In this document: one piece after another, positions 6,917 through 16,300 of the stretch
Layout of the letters: each line of letters starts with the position of its first letter
Position numbering within the stretch: position 1 is the stretch's first letter
NCBI GenBank assembly: GCA_964640195.1
Contig: CAZXIC010000002.1
Span: forward strand, 62,001 to 126,000
DNA: 64,000 nucleotides
Source: CAZXIC01 sp964640195
GTDB taxonomy: Archaea; Iainarchaeota; Iainarchaeia; Iainarchaeales; GCA-2688035
Direction of reading: 5' to 3'
Program-made: the position numbers and the translations under genes
Notes under the pieces: generated by a model
The model's input: only the letters and a program-made list of their open reading frames with translations
Told to the model about the DNA's origin: nothing
The model's database searches: none

Positions 6917-9900
6917 ATTGCGATTTCAATTGATGCATTGCTTGCCCTTGTGCTATTCCTCAGCATGGTTGCCTTGCTGAGCATGCAGCCACTAACGGAG
7001 CTTTCCTTTACTCAGCCGAAGATTGCAACAAACCAGCTGATTGCCGATGCGGTAACGGCATTGGACAACACCGGGTTCATAATACAGTCAATAGAGGAAA
7101 GTGCAACCCCTGCAGACTTGAGCCAGGCTATTCATGAAAAGCTTGATGCACTGCTGCCTGCTACGCTGGAATACAGGCTTGAATTAAAGCAGCATGATGC
7201 AGATTTGGGCGAAACATGCAAAGAACAGAAAACATTTGCCGCATGCTTCCCAGAAGCGCCAACAACACTGTTTACGTCAACCAAAGAAGTGCCGGAAGGC
7301 AAAGACGTTTTCCATGGCAGGAAAATCTTCATAAAAAAGGAGCCCGGCGACTGTGAGGTTATTGGGCAGCTGGAAGAAAAAAAGGAGAAAGGATTGCATT
7401 TATATTTCGCAGACGGCGATGGCGGTGCCGAGCAGCCGAATTTCGTCTTCGACAGTGAAATAACGGACAAGCAAACAGGCCAGCCAATAACAGAGTTAAG
7501 CTGCGGCAAAGAGGCAACAGTGCAGTTGAGCGCCTACGCTGAAGCGGGCGGCAGACAGCCGGTTGACATAATGATAGTATTGGACAAAAGCGGGAGCATG
7601 GATGACTGCGCAGTGGCTTCACCCTTGGATGTGCCGGAAAACCCACTGCTTTCATATAATGGTTCAAGCGGCGAATCGGAGCAGGGAACAATTGGGGGGG
7701 AAAACATTACTGAAACAAGTGGCTCGGTTGGCAACGGCACGAGATGGTGCGATGGATGGCAATTTTTGTTCTGGTGCTTTGGAACATGGGTTTACGACGA
7801 CTGGCAGGACATCGGCAGCCTTGATGTGGCAAACAGTGACATGTTTGGCGCTCTAACAACCTGGGGCGGCAGCTGCAGCGACTGGCAGTGCCCGAAGCTG
7901 TACATTGAAAGCCCAACTGGCGTGAAATACGGATTTTACGGCGATGCGCCCGGCAACGTTGAATATGGCCCATACGATTCAAGTAGCAAAAAAACATTTG
8001 TTTTTGTGCCAGGCAGTGCAAGCGAAGCAGGAACTTGGAGCGTGCATGCCTGGAATTATGGCAGCGCCGACCCGTACACTCTTACAATCAGTAATCCTGT
8101 GGAATGGCAGCTAAAGAAAACGGTTACAGTAAGCAGCTTGGAGCCATTGAGTTTAACGCTCACCTGGGAAGGCGGGTGCAGCGGAGCCTGCCCAAAAATG
8201 TACGTGGAAAGCCCGACAGGAGCAGAGTATGGCTATGAGCGGGGCGCACCGCCAGGCGGCAGTTATGCAAGCAGCAGCACAAGCGAATACATTTTCATCC
8301 CGCAGGAAGCAAGCGAAAACGGCGACTGGAGTGTTTGGCTTGCAAACGATGCTGAAATACAAGCATACGACTTGTTGATAAACCACCCTAATTGGAAAAA
8401 TGTTGGCAGCTTTTTCGTTAGCGAGGAACGGGCAGCCAATTACGGCTTTGACACCTACCTGCACTGGGACACTGACTGCACTGACCACTGCCCAAACCTG
8501 ATGATTGAGAATACGAGGAGCGGAACAAAATATGGTTATGTCTGCGACCCAACATGCCACTACGTTGCCCCCTTAGGAGACCAAGGCTGCTTAAGCCAGA
8601 GCGCTGGAACGCCAACGCACCGCTATATTGCCGTATCAAAAAACAGCAGCAACTGGGGCACTTGGGATGTATGGGTTTGGGAGGAAGGCCCGCAGCTGAA
8701 TTACACTGTTACCGCAAACATAATTGAAGGTCCAAGCACAAAAATGGATGAGGTGAAGAACGCAACAGCAAACTTCATCAACTACGAAGATGAGGAAGGC
8801 AGGGGCTGGGATTCGCCTGACCCAGGGGACAAGCTTGGATTGGTCTCATATTCAACAAGTGCAAGCCTTGACCACCAGTTGGTGCAGGCAACACCCGAAA
8901 ACAAGCAAAGCATTATTGACGCAGTGAATTCTCTGACCGCTGGTGGTTGGACTGCGGTAGGCGAGGGCATCCACAAGGCAACTGTTGAACTGACAACAGG
9001 CAACCCGGAGCCAAACCCAATCAAAGTGCAAATCCTATTATCAGACGGCATGGCTAACACAGGCACCTGGAAACCAAACAGCTCTGACTGGGTTCCAGAC
9101 CCAGGCGACCCCTATGATGCAGTGATAGAAGCAAAAAACAACGAAGCGTATGTTTTTACAATCGGTTTTGGGATAGAAGCTGATGAACAGCAACTACAGG
9201 AAATTGCTGCCAACGCATACTGCGGTGAAACAGGAACAGACTGCGGAACATACCACTATGCAGCAGACCCGGCTGCATTGGAGGATATCTACAACCTGAT
9301 TGCAGGCGAAATAGGCGAGCTTGCAGGAATCACCCCAGACCCCGGCACAACAGATATCGGAATGGATTTCACTATGGTTTTTCAAGCTGGGTTCGAAGAA
9401 GGGTTTTTGTACAATTTCTCGCCCCTGCCAGCGGTGTGGGACGGTGAAACACTACAATACACGGGCATTGATGTTCACCCAGAGCCTTGGACAGCCTCTT
9501 TTGATGTAATGATTCCATGCGATTACGCTGACTGCGCAGACGACTTTGTTGAAGGGCAAACGCTCAGATTCCCGCCGGATGGCACAACAGTTGGCTACGA
9601 ATTGGATGGCGTCCCGCAGGAGCCGCTTGACTGGGATGTGTCTGTAGATGTTGCACTCAAGTATGCAGATATCGTTATAGATTTAGGCGGGACTGTTTTC
9701 GGGGCAGACGATATCACGGTAAATTATATTGTTGAAAACAAGGGATACTTTGACATTGACTTAGGGCAGATTCAGCCAACAGTCAATTTCTATTACCATG
9801 AAACAGAGCAGGTATACGCATGCGACCCCCTGCACAGAACATTCCTTGACTCGGTTGATTTGGAGGATTATTTGGATGCAGCGTATGACGGCGGCGGAAA

Positions 9901-10069
9901 GACAGATGCTTCTGGAACAATTGATTTGCAGAACAGCGGATACATTTGCGCTTGGCTAAACGAAGAGCAGGACGTAAGCGAATGCAGCGCAAACAACACT
10001 AAAAGGATTTACTGCAAGGTCCCTGAAACGCACCTGTACGTTTTGGATTACTGGGCGTGGGAGAAATGA
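6803..10069 (+). CDS. Large VWA-domain pilin-like adhesin with nested beta-sandwich modules, cassette A gene 4
   Basis: About 1088 residues. An unusually long N-terminal region, partly encoded by a palindromic repeat, leads into IAISIDALLALVLFLSM, a pilin-like hydrophobic helix. The MIDAS motif DKSGS lies at 7583-7597. Directly after it about 380 residues form three related modules, each with CPKLYIESPTG-, CPKMYVESPTG- or CPNLMIENTRSG-like segments and ending GTWSVHAW, GDWSVWLA or GTWDVWVW (PPC-like sandwiches). The VWA then resumes (KLGLVSYSTSA, the MIDAS Thr in GGWTAVGEGI, Asp in LLSDGMAN) to about 9320. A C-terminal CARDB-like part ends LYVLDYWAWEK. Start is unresolved: a GGAGGTGA site at 6730-6737 could serve TTG 6749. 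A metal-dependent ligand-binding surface adhesin is inferred. Confidence 0.85.
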   Translation: MRSMGLIHSRVLPARERSEYIGFASRIRLTQAGFAAGGIAISIDALLALVLFLSMVALLSMQPLTELSFTQPKIATNQLIADAVTALDNTGFIIQSIEESATPADLSQAIHEKLDALLPATLEYRLELKQHDADLGETCKEQKTFAACFPEAPTTLFTSTKEVPEGKDVFHGRKIFIKKEPGDCEVIGQLEEKKEKGLHLYFADGDGGAEQPNFVFDSEITDKQTGQPITELSCGKEATVQLSAYAEAGGRQPVDIMIVLDKSGSMDDCAVASPLDVPENPLLSYNGSSGESEQGTIGGENITETSGSVGNGTRWCDGWQFLFWCFGTWVYDDWQDIGSLDVANSDMFGALTTWGGSCSDWQCPKLYIESPTGVKYGFYGDAPGNVEYGPYDSSSKKTFVFVPGSASEAGTWSVHAWNYGSADPYTLTISNPVEWQLKKTVTVSSLEPLSLTLTWEGGCSGACPKMYVESPTGAEYGYERGAPPGGSYASSSTSEYIFIPQEASENGDWSVWLANDAEIQAYDLLINHPNWKNVGSFFVSEERAANYGFDTYLHWDTDCTDHCPNLMIENTRSGTKYGYVCDPTCHYVAPLGDQGCLSQSAGTPTHRYIAVSKNSSNWGTWDVWVWEEGPQLNYTVTANIIEGPSTKMDEVKNATANFINYEDEEGRGWDSPDPGDKLGLVSYSTSASLDHQLVQATPENKQSIIDAVNSLTAGGWTAVGEGIHKATVELTTGNPEPNPIKVQILLSDGMANTGTWKPNSSDWVPDPGDPYDAVIEAKNNEAYVFTIGFGIEADEQQLQEIAANAYCGETGTDCGTYHYAADPAALEDIYNLIAGEIGELAGITPDPGTTDIGMDFTMVFQAGFEEGFLYNFSPLPAVWDGETLQYTGIDVHPEPWTASFDVMIPCDYADCADDFVEGQTLRFPPDGTTVGYELDGVPQEPLDWDVSVDVALKYADIVIDLGGTVFGADDITVNYIVENKGYFDIDLGQIQPTVNFYYHETEQVYACDPLHRTFLDSVDLEDYLDAAYDGGGKTDASGTIDLQNSGYICAWLNEEQDVSECSANNTKRIYCKVPETHLYVLDYWAWEK

Positions 10070-10073
10070 AACG

Positions 10074-10218
10074 CGAGCGAAGCGAGCACAGCCCATACGA
10101 AGCGAAGCGGAGTACGGGCTTAAAGTACAGCCGGGTTTTGCCGGCTTGCGAGCGAAGCGAGCACATTGGATTCGCCTCGCGAATCCGATTAACACAAGCC
10201 GGGTTTGCGGCTAGGGGC
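10074..10218 (+). repeat. Hairpin-rich palindromic element, copy 2 (intergenic)
   Basis: Fills the gap between the VWA gene and the next gene. It begins with GCGAGCGAAGCGAGC and GCCCATAC...GTACGGGC palindromes, then carries the 91-base block 10128-10218 that is almost identical to 6826-6916, with the same AGCCGG, GCGAG, GGATTCGC and AGCCG hairpins. The element stops about 10 bases before the next ATG, so it lies in the translation-initiation region. Confidence 0.85.
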
Positions 10219-10228
10219 GTGACCTTGG

Positions 10229-11236
10229 ATGAATAAGCAGGGGGTCTTTATCACTTTCATGGTCTTTTTGCTGGCAGCGGCAGTTATTTTGCTGTACAGC
10301 AAGACTGGGGAGATTGCAAGCAGCGAGGAGGAACTGCTTGTAAACGAGGCAGTGTTCGATGCAGTGAATGATTCCTTCAACAACCTTTTTGAGGAGGTTA
10401 TTGCACTGAACAAGGAGGGCTACGCAAAGGAAGTGCAGCAAAGGCCAATGCCATTTGGATACAATTTGAATGACAACAGCATTGCCATAAGCCAGACGCT
10501 GCCAGCAAGAACAGGGCTTCTGGAAAGCTACCTGGATGCATTGAACATTTACTCAATATTTGCAAACGAGCAGGAGCAGACGGGCAACCTGCAGATAAGC
10601 ACAGCGGTGATTGCGCAGAGCAGTGACTGGGAGCCAGGAAGCCCGCAGTATCCTGACCTGAATTACTTGATTTTGCCGCAATGCCTTTTCTTCGACTTGA
10701 ACAGCGACGGGAACATGGCACTAAGAGCAGGCACTGACAATGAAGTGGGGTGCGAGCATGATTTCGGGTATGCGGACATCAACGCAGTTGATGTCAACGT
10801 TTTCTTTGATTCAACACCATACACTGATGGAACGCTTTCATGCACTGGCGCATTCAGCGGCTGCCAGCAGCAGCTCTTCGACCCCTTAAACCCTAACCCT
10901 TACATTGTGGTTAGGCTGGATGAATTGTGTGGTGCAAGCGCTGGATGCAAGGTTACGACAACCCTGCCCCTGGGCAGGAACCAGAAAGTGATTGCAGGGC
11001 ACTTCAACCCGGAAGGCAACCAGGGCACTGTTTCAATCCAGGCAACAGGCGATTACGTTGTTATGGTGGAAATTGGCGCCAGCAGCATTCCAGTTCACGT
11101 TGAAAACCAATTCCTTGCAGAGCCGATTGAGGTTGAGTTGAATGTTTCGTTTGACCAGAAAATCCAGTTATTTTACTTCACCGGCTTTTCGATTACAGCA
11201 GGCAAGCACAATTTTCCGATTTTAAGGAGCACATAA
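10229..11236 (+). CDS. Pilin-like secreted protein, cassette A gene 5
   Basis: A 335-residue protein with a minimal leader MNKQG and then VFITFMVFLLAAAVILLY, a pilin-like N-terminal helix lacking the Glu at position 5. The rest is predicted extracellular: a helix with FNNLFEEVIALNKEGYAKE, then a beta-rich region with Cys pairs (LPQCLFF, GCEHDF, LSCTGAFSGC, LCGASAGC). The paralogue at 16887-18047 shares TFMVFLL, VN.(S/A)FNN(L/I), KEGYA, (A/L)..N(I/L)(Y/F).IF and PQCL. Its position after a VWA protein in both cassettes suggests the two act together at the pilus surface. No known family recognised. Confidence 0.7.
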   Translation: MNKQGVFITFMVFLLAAAVILLYSKTGEIASSEEELLVNEAVFDAVNDSFNNLFEEVIALNKEGYAKEVQQRPMPFGYNLNDNSIAISQTLPARTGLLESYLDALNIYSIFANEQEQTGNLQISTAVIAQSSDWEPGSPQYPDLNYLILPQCLFFDLNSDGNMALRAGTDNEVGCEHDFGYADINAVDVNVFFDSTPYTDGTLSCTGAFSGCQQQLFDPLNPNPYIVVRLDELCGASAGCKVTTTLPLGRNQKVIAGHFNPEGNQGTVSIQATGDYVVMVEIGASSIPVHVENQFLAEPIEVELNVSFDQKIQLFYFTGFSITAGKHNFPILRST

Positions 11237-11294
11237 CGGGGTTTTTGAGTTGAGTGGAAAGTATTTAATTGAAGAAAAAGATAATAGTTTGGCT

Positions 11295-11807
11295 ATGTCC
11301 TGGGAAAGGGGCCAGGTTGCAACAGAGTACTTGGTTGTGACAGCCTTCATCCTGGTGGTTGTTACAGTAATATTCAGCTTTGCGTTCGTGAACTACGACC
11401 AGAGCATCAAGGTTGCAAAAGCGAGCGATGCCCTTGCAAGAATGGCGGGCGCAGCAGACAGGGTTTACTCGCTTGGTGAGGGCAATGTGCAATTTGTAGG
11501 TGTTGCCTTTCCCAGCGGAATGACAGCAATTGAAGTAAAGCACGTGTGCTGCACTGACCCGCCGGACTGCACAACCAAACAGGCGGTTGCAAGCGAAGAC
11601 GACTGCAGTGGACTTGGCGGTGAAGTGGAATTCAGCTTAATTGCGATGACAGTGAACCTGGTTGGCGGCAGCACAGAAATTCGACGGAACTCAAAGGCAA
11701 AACTTGTTTTAACAGACTTCAGTGCAGGCGAGCTGGCTGGTGGACCTGCTTACTCCGTCAGGGTCAGCTGGACAGATACTGGGAAAATTGAATTGCGGAG
11801 GGTGTAG
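11295..11807 (+). CDS. Class III signal peptide pilin, cassette B gene 1
   Basis: A 170-residue pilin with leader MSWERG followed by QVATEYLVVTAFILVVVTV, Glu at position 5 and one assembly helix. It shares the helix end FAFVNYDQSIK, VYSLGEGN, the P.G segment and the final VRVSW..GKIELRRV with the cassette A pilin at 5336-5863 (IRVYW..GQEKVSLKRV). Cys residues (CCTDPPDC, DDC) occupy the place of the Cys-rich loop in cassette A. An in-frame TTG at 11250 would add 15 residues; ATG 11295 gives the standard short leader. This gene begins the second cassette. Confidence 0.9.
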   Translation: MSWERGQVATEYLVVTAFILVVVTVIFSFAFVNYDQSIKVAKASDALARMAGAADRVYSLGEGNVQFVGVAFPSGMTAIEVKHVCCTDPPDCTTKQAVASEDDCSGLGGEVEFSLIAMTVNLVGGSTEIRRNSKAKLVLTDFSAGELAGGPAYSVRVSWTDTGKIELRRV

Positions 11808-11810
11808 CGC

Positions 11811-12197
11811 TTGCTTGGAAAACACGCGCAAACTGCCACTGAAATGATTGCAATCACAGCAGTGATACTGCTGCTCTTCGCATTGGTTATTGCCCTGGTT
11901 GTCCAAAAAAACTTTTTTACCTCTTTGATTTCAAACGTTAACCAGAACGTGCAGGAATGCAACAGGGTTGCAGCGATAATAGCAAACTTCCAATCAAACC
12001 CTGCCTACAGTGAAACAATCATTACAATGCAAAAAAACGCTACTATAGAAGAGAAAGTAATTAGGATTGAGCCAGACAACTGCCCAAACTGCACCTACTG
12101 CTATCACAACGGCACTGTTGTGCCAGCCAGCTTGGAAGCTGGCAAAAGCTATTTGGTGAAAACAACAATTGGAGGAATTGAATTTGTCGCCACTTAA
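11811..12197 (+). CDS. Class III signal peptide pilin, cassette B gene 2
   Basis: A 128-residue pilin-like protein starting at TTG three bases after the previous stop. Leader MLGKHA is followed by QTATEMIAITAVILLLFALV, with Glu at position 5. The exposed part has Cys in ECNRV and a cluster CPNCTYC near residue 90. It is the counterpart of 5865-6263, sharing the CN(A/R)(I/V)...IAN(A/F) helix and a QKNATIE/ERDATIQ segment. No other start gives a proper leader. The 3' end overlaps the next gene by 14 bases, which suggests coupled translation. Confidence 0.85.
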   Translation: MLGKHAQTATEMIAITAVILLLFALVIALVVQKNFFTSLISNVNQNVQECNRVAAIIANFQSNPAYSETIITMQKNATIEEKVIRIEPDNCPNCTYCYHNGTVVPASLEAGKSYLVKTTIGGIEFVAT

Positions 12198-13380
12198 CAG
12201 CAGAGGGCAGGGCATAGCAGTTGACCTGATGATTGCAGTGCTGATATTCCTGCTGCTGATGGCTGCCACGCTTGCTATTTGGTCAAATACAGCGTCGGTT
12301 GCAGGCAGGCAATTGAGTGAAAGGGAAATGCAGAGGATGGCGGAAAATGCAATGGATGCATTGATTAGGGGCAGCGGCAGCCCAGCTGACTGGGAGCAGG
12401 TGCATTGCAGTGAGGAAAACATTAACTCAATTGGCTTGGCAAAAAGAGACAGGGTGTTGGACGAAAACAAATTAAACCAATTCATTTGGAGGGCTGAAAT
12501 TCTAAGCAACGGATTAGTCAGTGCGTGGCACTTTAATGGAAACGCAGAAGACTCTTTTGGAGAAAACGACGGCACACCGCAAGGCACAGTAGACCTTGCA
12601 GCGGAAGGGCTGTGGGAAACGCAGGCATTAGCGCTTAGCGGCAGCGGATATATGACAGCTACATGCGCCCCGGCACCTGCAACATTCACAATAAGCGCAT
12701 GGATAAAACTGAACGAGCTAAATAGGGAGCAGCACATCGCAGAGTTCAGCAACACGCAGTTCTATGTGAGCAGCCAGAACAAGCTCGATACTAGGGAATG
12801 GAGCGATGCAACAGGAGAAACCCAGCTTAGCACTGGGACATGGTACCAAGTAGCAGTTGTACGGGATTTTGATAATTCTGAGGTAAGGCTATACCTGGAT
12901 GGAGTGCTGGATGGCACAGGCAGCATAGGCGCATTGCCAGGCTCGAATTTCTTCATAGGGGACTTTTATGGCGGAGACCATGAGTTCAACGGCACGATTG
13001 AGGAAGTTAGGATATACGATAGGGCTTTGGAGGCAGGTGAAATCAATACCTTGTGCGAATGGTCTAACAATTTCGTTAAAACAAAGCTTTTAATTGGGGA
13101 TAACAATTACTTCTTTAGGTTGCTTGATGCAAGAACAAAGGAGGCAATAAAAAACAGCTACGGGGAAAAAATCGAGGTAGGAATCAACCCGCATCCGCAG
13201 TATGGTGAAACAGTGCCTGATGAAAAGGAGATAGTTGAACCAAACAAATTGATGGAAGTAAAAATAACCAGAAATGTAACATTTAAATATAAACGCGGGG
13301 CAGAGGGGGCGAAAAAAGAGCATGCTGCAATTGCTGAATTCACTTTGCACAGAATCAAGCAGTGGACGCAAAGCCAGTAG
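12184..13380 (+). CDS. Pilin-like protein carrying a LamG domain, cassette B gene 3
   Basis: About 398 residues from a TTG start with GGAGG at 12171-12175, eight bases upstream. Leader LNSRGQG precedes IAVDLMIAVLIFLLLMAA. After the shared RDRVLDENKLNQF segment a LamG/concanavalin-like domain of about 175 residues appears, beginning SAWHFNGNAEDSFGENDG and running through FTISAWIKL, GTWYQVAVVRD, VRLYLDGVLDG and IEEVRIYDRALEAGEI. The protein then resumes the pattern of its cassette A partner (6247-6777), ending AAIAEFTLH. LamG domains usually bind glycans or proteins; a sugar-binding role at the cell surface is inferred. The domain boundaries make this a nested insertion. Confidence 0.88.
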   Translation: MSPLNSRGQGIAVDLMIAVLIFLLLMAATLAIWSNTASVAGRQLSEREMQRMAENAMDALIRGSGSPADWEQVHCSEENINSIGLAKRDRVLDENKLNQFIWRAEILSNGLVSAWHFNGNAEDSFGENDGTPQGTVDLAAEGLWETQALALSGSGYMTATCAPAPATFTISAWIKLNELNREQHIAEFSNTQFYVSSQNKLDTREWSDATGETQLSTGTWYQVAVVRDFDNSEVRLYLDGVLDGTGSIGALPGSNFFIGDFYGGDHEFNGTIEEVRIYDRALEAGEINTLCEWSNNFVKTKLLIGDNNYFFRLLDARTKEAIKNSYGEKIEVGINPHPQYGETVPDEKEIVEPNKLMEVKITRNVTFKYKRGAEGAKKEHAAIAEFTLHRIKQWTQSQ

Positions 13381-13393
13381 GGGGCATAGGACA

Positions 13394-16300
13394 ATGCAAG
13401 CAGAGGGCGAGCACACCATATACAATGCGAAGCATGGCACAGGATTAATTCACAGCCGCTGCTTGCCAGCTGCCGGGTTTGCGATTTCAATTGACGCGCT
13501 GCTTGCGATGATTCTCACAATTGCCTTGCTGGGCTTTGTCGGCATTGGCTTGCAAGAGGAAGAGAGCTTAACAACGGTTGCAAGCGCTCAAATAAGCCAG
13601 ACAGCGGACGATGCATTCACTGCATTGGACAACAGCGGCTTTTTGGTTCAAGAGCTGGTTGACAGGTTCAGCGTCTTCAGGCAGGAAAGCGCGGCCAACA
13701 TTTACAGCGAGGCAAAAAAAATGCTGCCGGCAAATGCAGGGCTGCGTGTAGAGGTGACAGAATACATCCCAACCCCAAACCTTCCAGCGTGCAGATCCGC
13801 CGAGGATTTTGACACCTGCTTTCCAGTAGGGCAGCGCAATACCTTTGAAGCAGGTGAAGAAATTCCTGCAAACAAGGAAGTAGTGCACGGAAGAAAAATG
13901 CAGATAATGAGGCGGCCTGTTGCAGACAAAACAGGGGAAGACGAGTGCGCTTTAGCTGACCCAGACATAGAATTGAAAAAAGAAGAAAATTTTGCCGAAG
14001 TGGTTATTGCCTCTCTCAACGATGAAATTGAAAAAAATCTTGAAACGGAGATAGATGTAGATCCGGATGATTACATCGAATGCGATGACGGTGCAGCGCC
14101 ATTAACAGCGCACGAGAAAGCAAAGGTTACTGTAAAGCTTAGGGACTCAAGCAGAAAGCCGGTTGCGATAATGCTGGCGATGGATGAAAGCGGCAGCATG
14201 GCAGAATACGACATTCTGGAGCAGGAAGAAACAGGCAGTTTCAACGACGGAACGTGCGGTGGCGGAGCATGCTATGCCAGAACAGACAACTGCCCCACCT
14301 CAAATGAAGAATACACTGACTGGCAGCTTATAAGCGGTGCGGAATTCAATACGCTCACAGACGTTTGGCAAAGACTTCCGGATGGAATGATTATTGATAC
14401 CAAGTTTTATAACTTTTTTTACTCAACAAAAGATGACTCAACCACCTGCGGAACAATTCCAAAAATTAAAATGGTTGACGAAGACGGCACAGAGTATTAC
14501 GGCTATGGGGTGGGGGGTAGTGCACAATATTATGTTGGTCCCGCCGTTTTTTATTTTCCTAAGGACCCGGCGGAGATTTGGGAGATTTACGGGTGGTCAA
14601 ATGTGGCTTACACAACTAATCTATATAGAAGATTCTATGAGGGCAGCCTTACAGTGACAGACAGAGTAACTACTGTTCCAGGCAGTGGCACAGCAGAGGG
14701 CAGCGGCGAAGAATGCAGCCCGAACCTTGGCACAGCCCAATTGATTGGCAGATTTGATACCCCTGGTCTTAAATCAGGACAGGAGCTCTATAAGGTTAAA
14801 GTGCAAGCTTATGTTCAGGGATATGATAGCACAGTAAGCGGCTGCTGCTCAAGGCTCTTCCTTAGGAAACAGGGGGAAGGCACGCCTTTAGCCGTAAAAA
14901 ACTGCTCAGATGGTACATGTACAGAAAGCGGGCTCTGTGAGACAACTCATTATACAACTGCTAGTGGAACATACGAGATATATCTGTGGACCGATGACGA
15001 GGTGTCTATTACCTTCACCGGGGTTTATGCAACAGTCCAAGAGTATCCCAATCCAACCCTTGCAGGCATTGAAGTCAGCGGGGGCACCTGCGACGGCGGG
15101 GCATGCAGCATTAACCCAAGCAACTGCGACAACAAAACAGGTTGGAAGGATGAGGGAACAGGCGGGGACGACTTGGGCACGTTTACCATCGCAGCAGAGG
15201 AGCACCTGCTTGGGCTAAAAGCAGTGGTATCAGGGTCAGGATACGCAGGTGTGTGCTCATACCCGCAGTTTAGGCTGAGGCAGCCAAGCGGCGGAATAGA
15301 AACGACATGCAGCGGCAGCTGCACACTGACAGCCACTGGCAGCCCGCTTGAAACAGGCACATGGGAGCTTGAGGGCTGGGCAGACGAGGAAACAGATTAC
15401 ACCGCTGAATGGTACATACAGAGGGTTGACGCAGCAAAACGCGCTTCAAGGGCGTTCATTGACAACCTGGGAACATATCCCGGAATCGTTTGGGGGGAAG
15501 ACGACGTTATAGGCGCCCTGTCGTATTCGGATGCTATCAACTCAGTTTATTCCCTGGACAATGACAGAAGCCCTGTCAGGGATGATTTCTTGAACGGGCT
15601 TTCTCCAAGCGACCAAACAGCTACAGGCGATGCAATTGAAGAAACCGCTGAACCGCTTGGTGGGGCAGGAGACAAAATAAAGATTATGGTTTTGTTGACT
15701 GACGGCAAAGCAAACCTCTGTGCAGGCGGTGCAACCTGCAGTGAAAGCGAGGCAGCGGATTACGCAATCTTGAAGGCAGATGAAGCAAGAAACGATTATG
15801 GAATAACCATCTATGTGATAGGGTTTGCAGACGAAAGCATTATAGGCGATTATGAGGACACCTTGAAGCAGATTGCAAAAGACAGCGATACAGCATATTG
15901 TGATGATGGAGAGAACTGCGGGAAATACTATTATGCGGAAGACGAGGACGTGCTGGATGCCGTCTACCAGCAGATTCTGGGGGAAATTGCGGAACAGTTT
16001 GGCTTGGTTGATATTGTTCTGCCTTTTCCGGATGGAATGGAGCCAATCAAGCAGGCTGAACCAAGCGATTATGGTGACTTCGGCGTTTGGAGTGACAGCG
16101 ATGGCGGAGGTTTTTCAACTCCAGGGGGCGACTTGGCTTGGGATGCAGATGAGAGAACAATTTCGCTGAGCGGGCAATCAATTACACACATTGCACCCTA
16201 CTGGTTTGCGATGCAGTTTGATGTGAACTTGCCCTGCAACAGCACTTATTGCGACTTGAATTATGTGCTGTTTCCGCCTCAAGACCTGCCAGAAAAGCCC

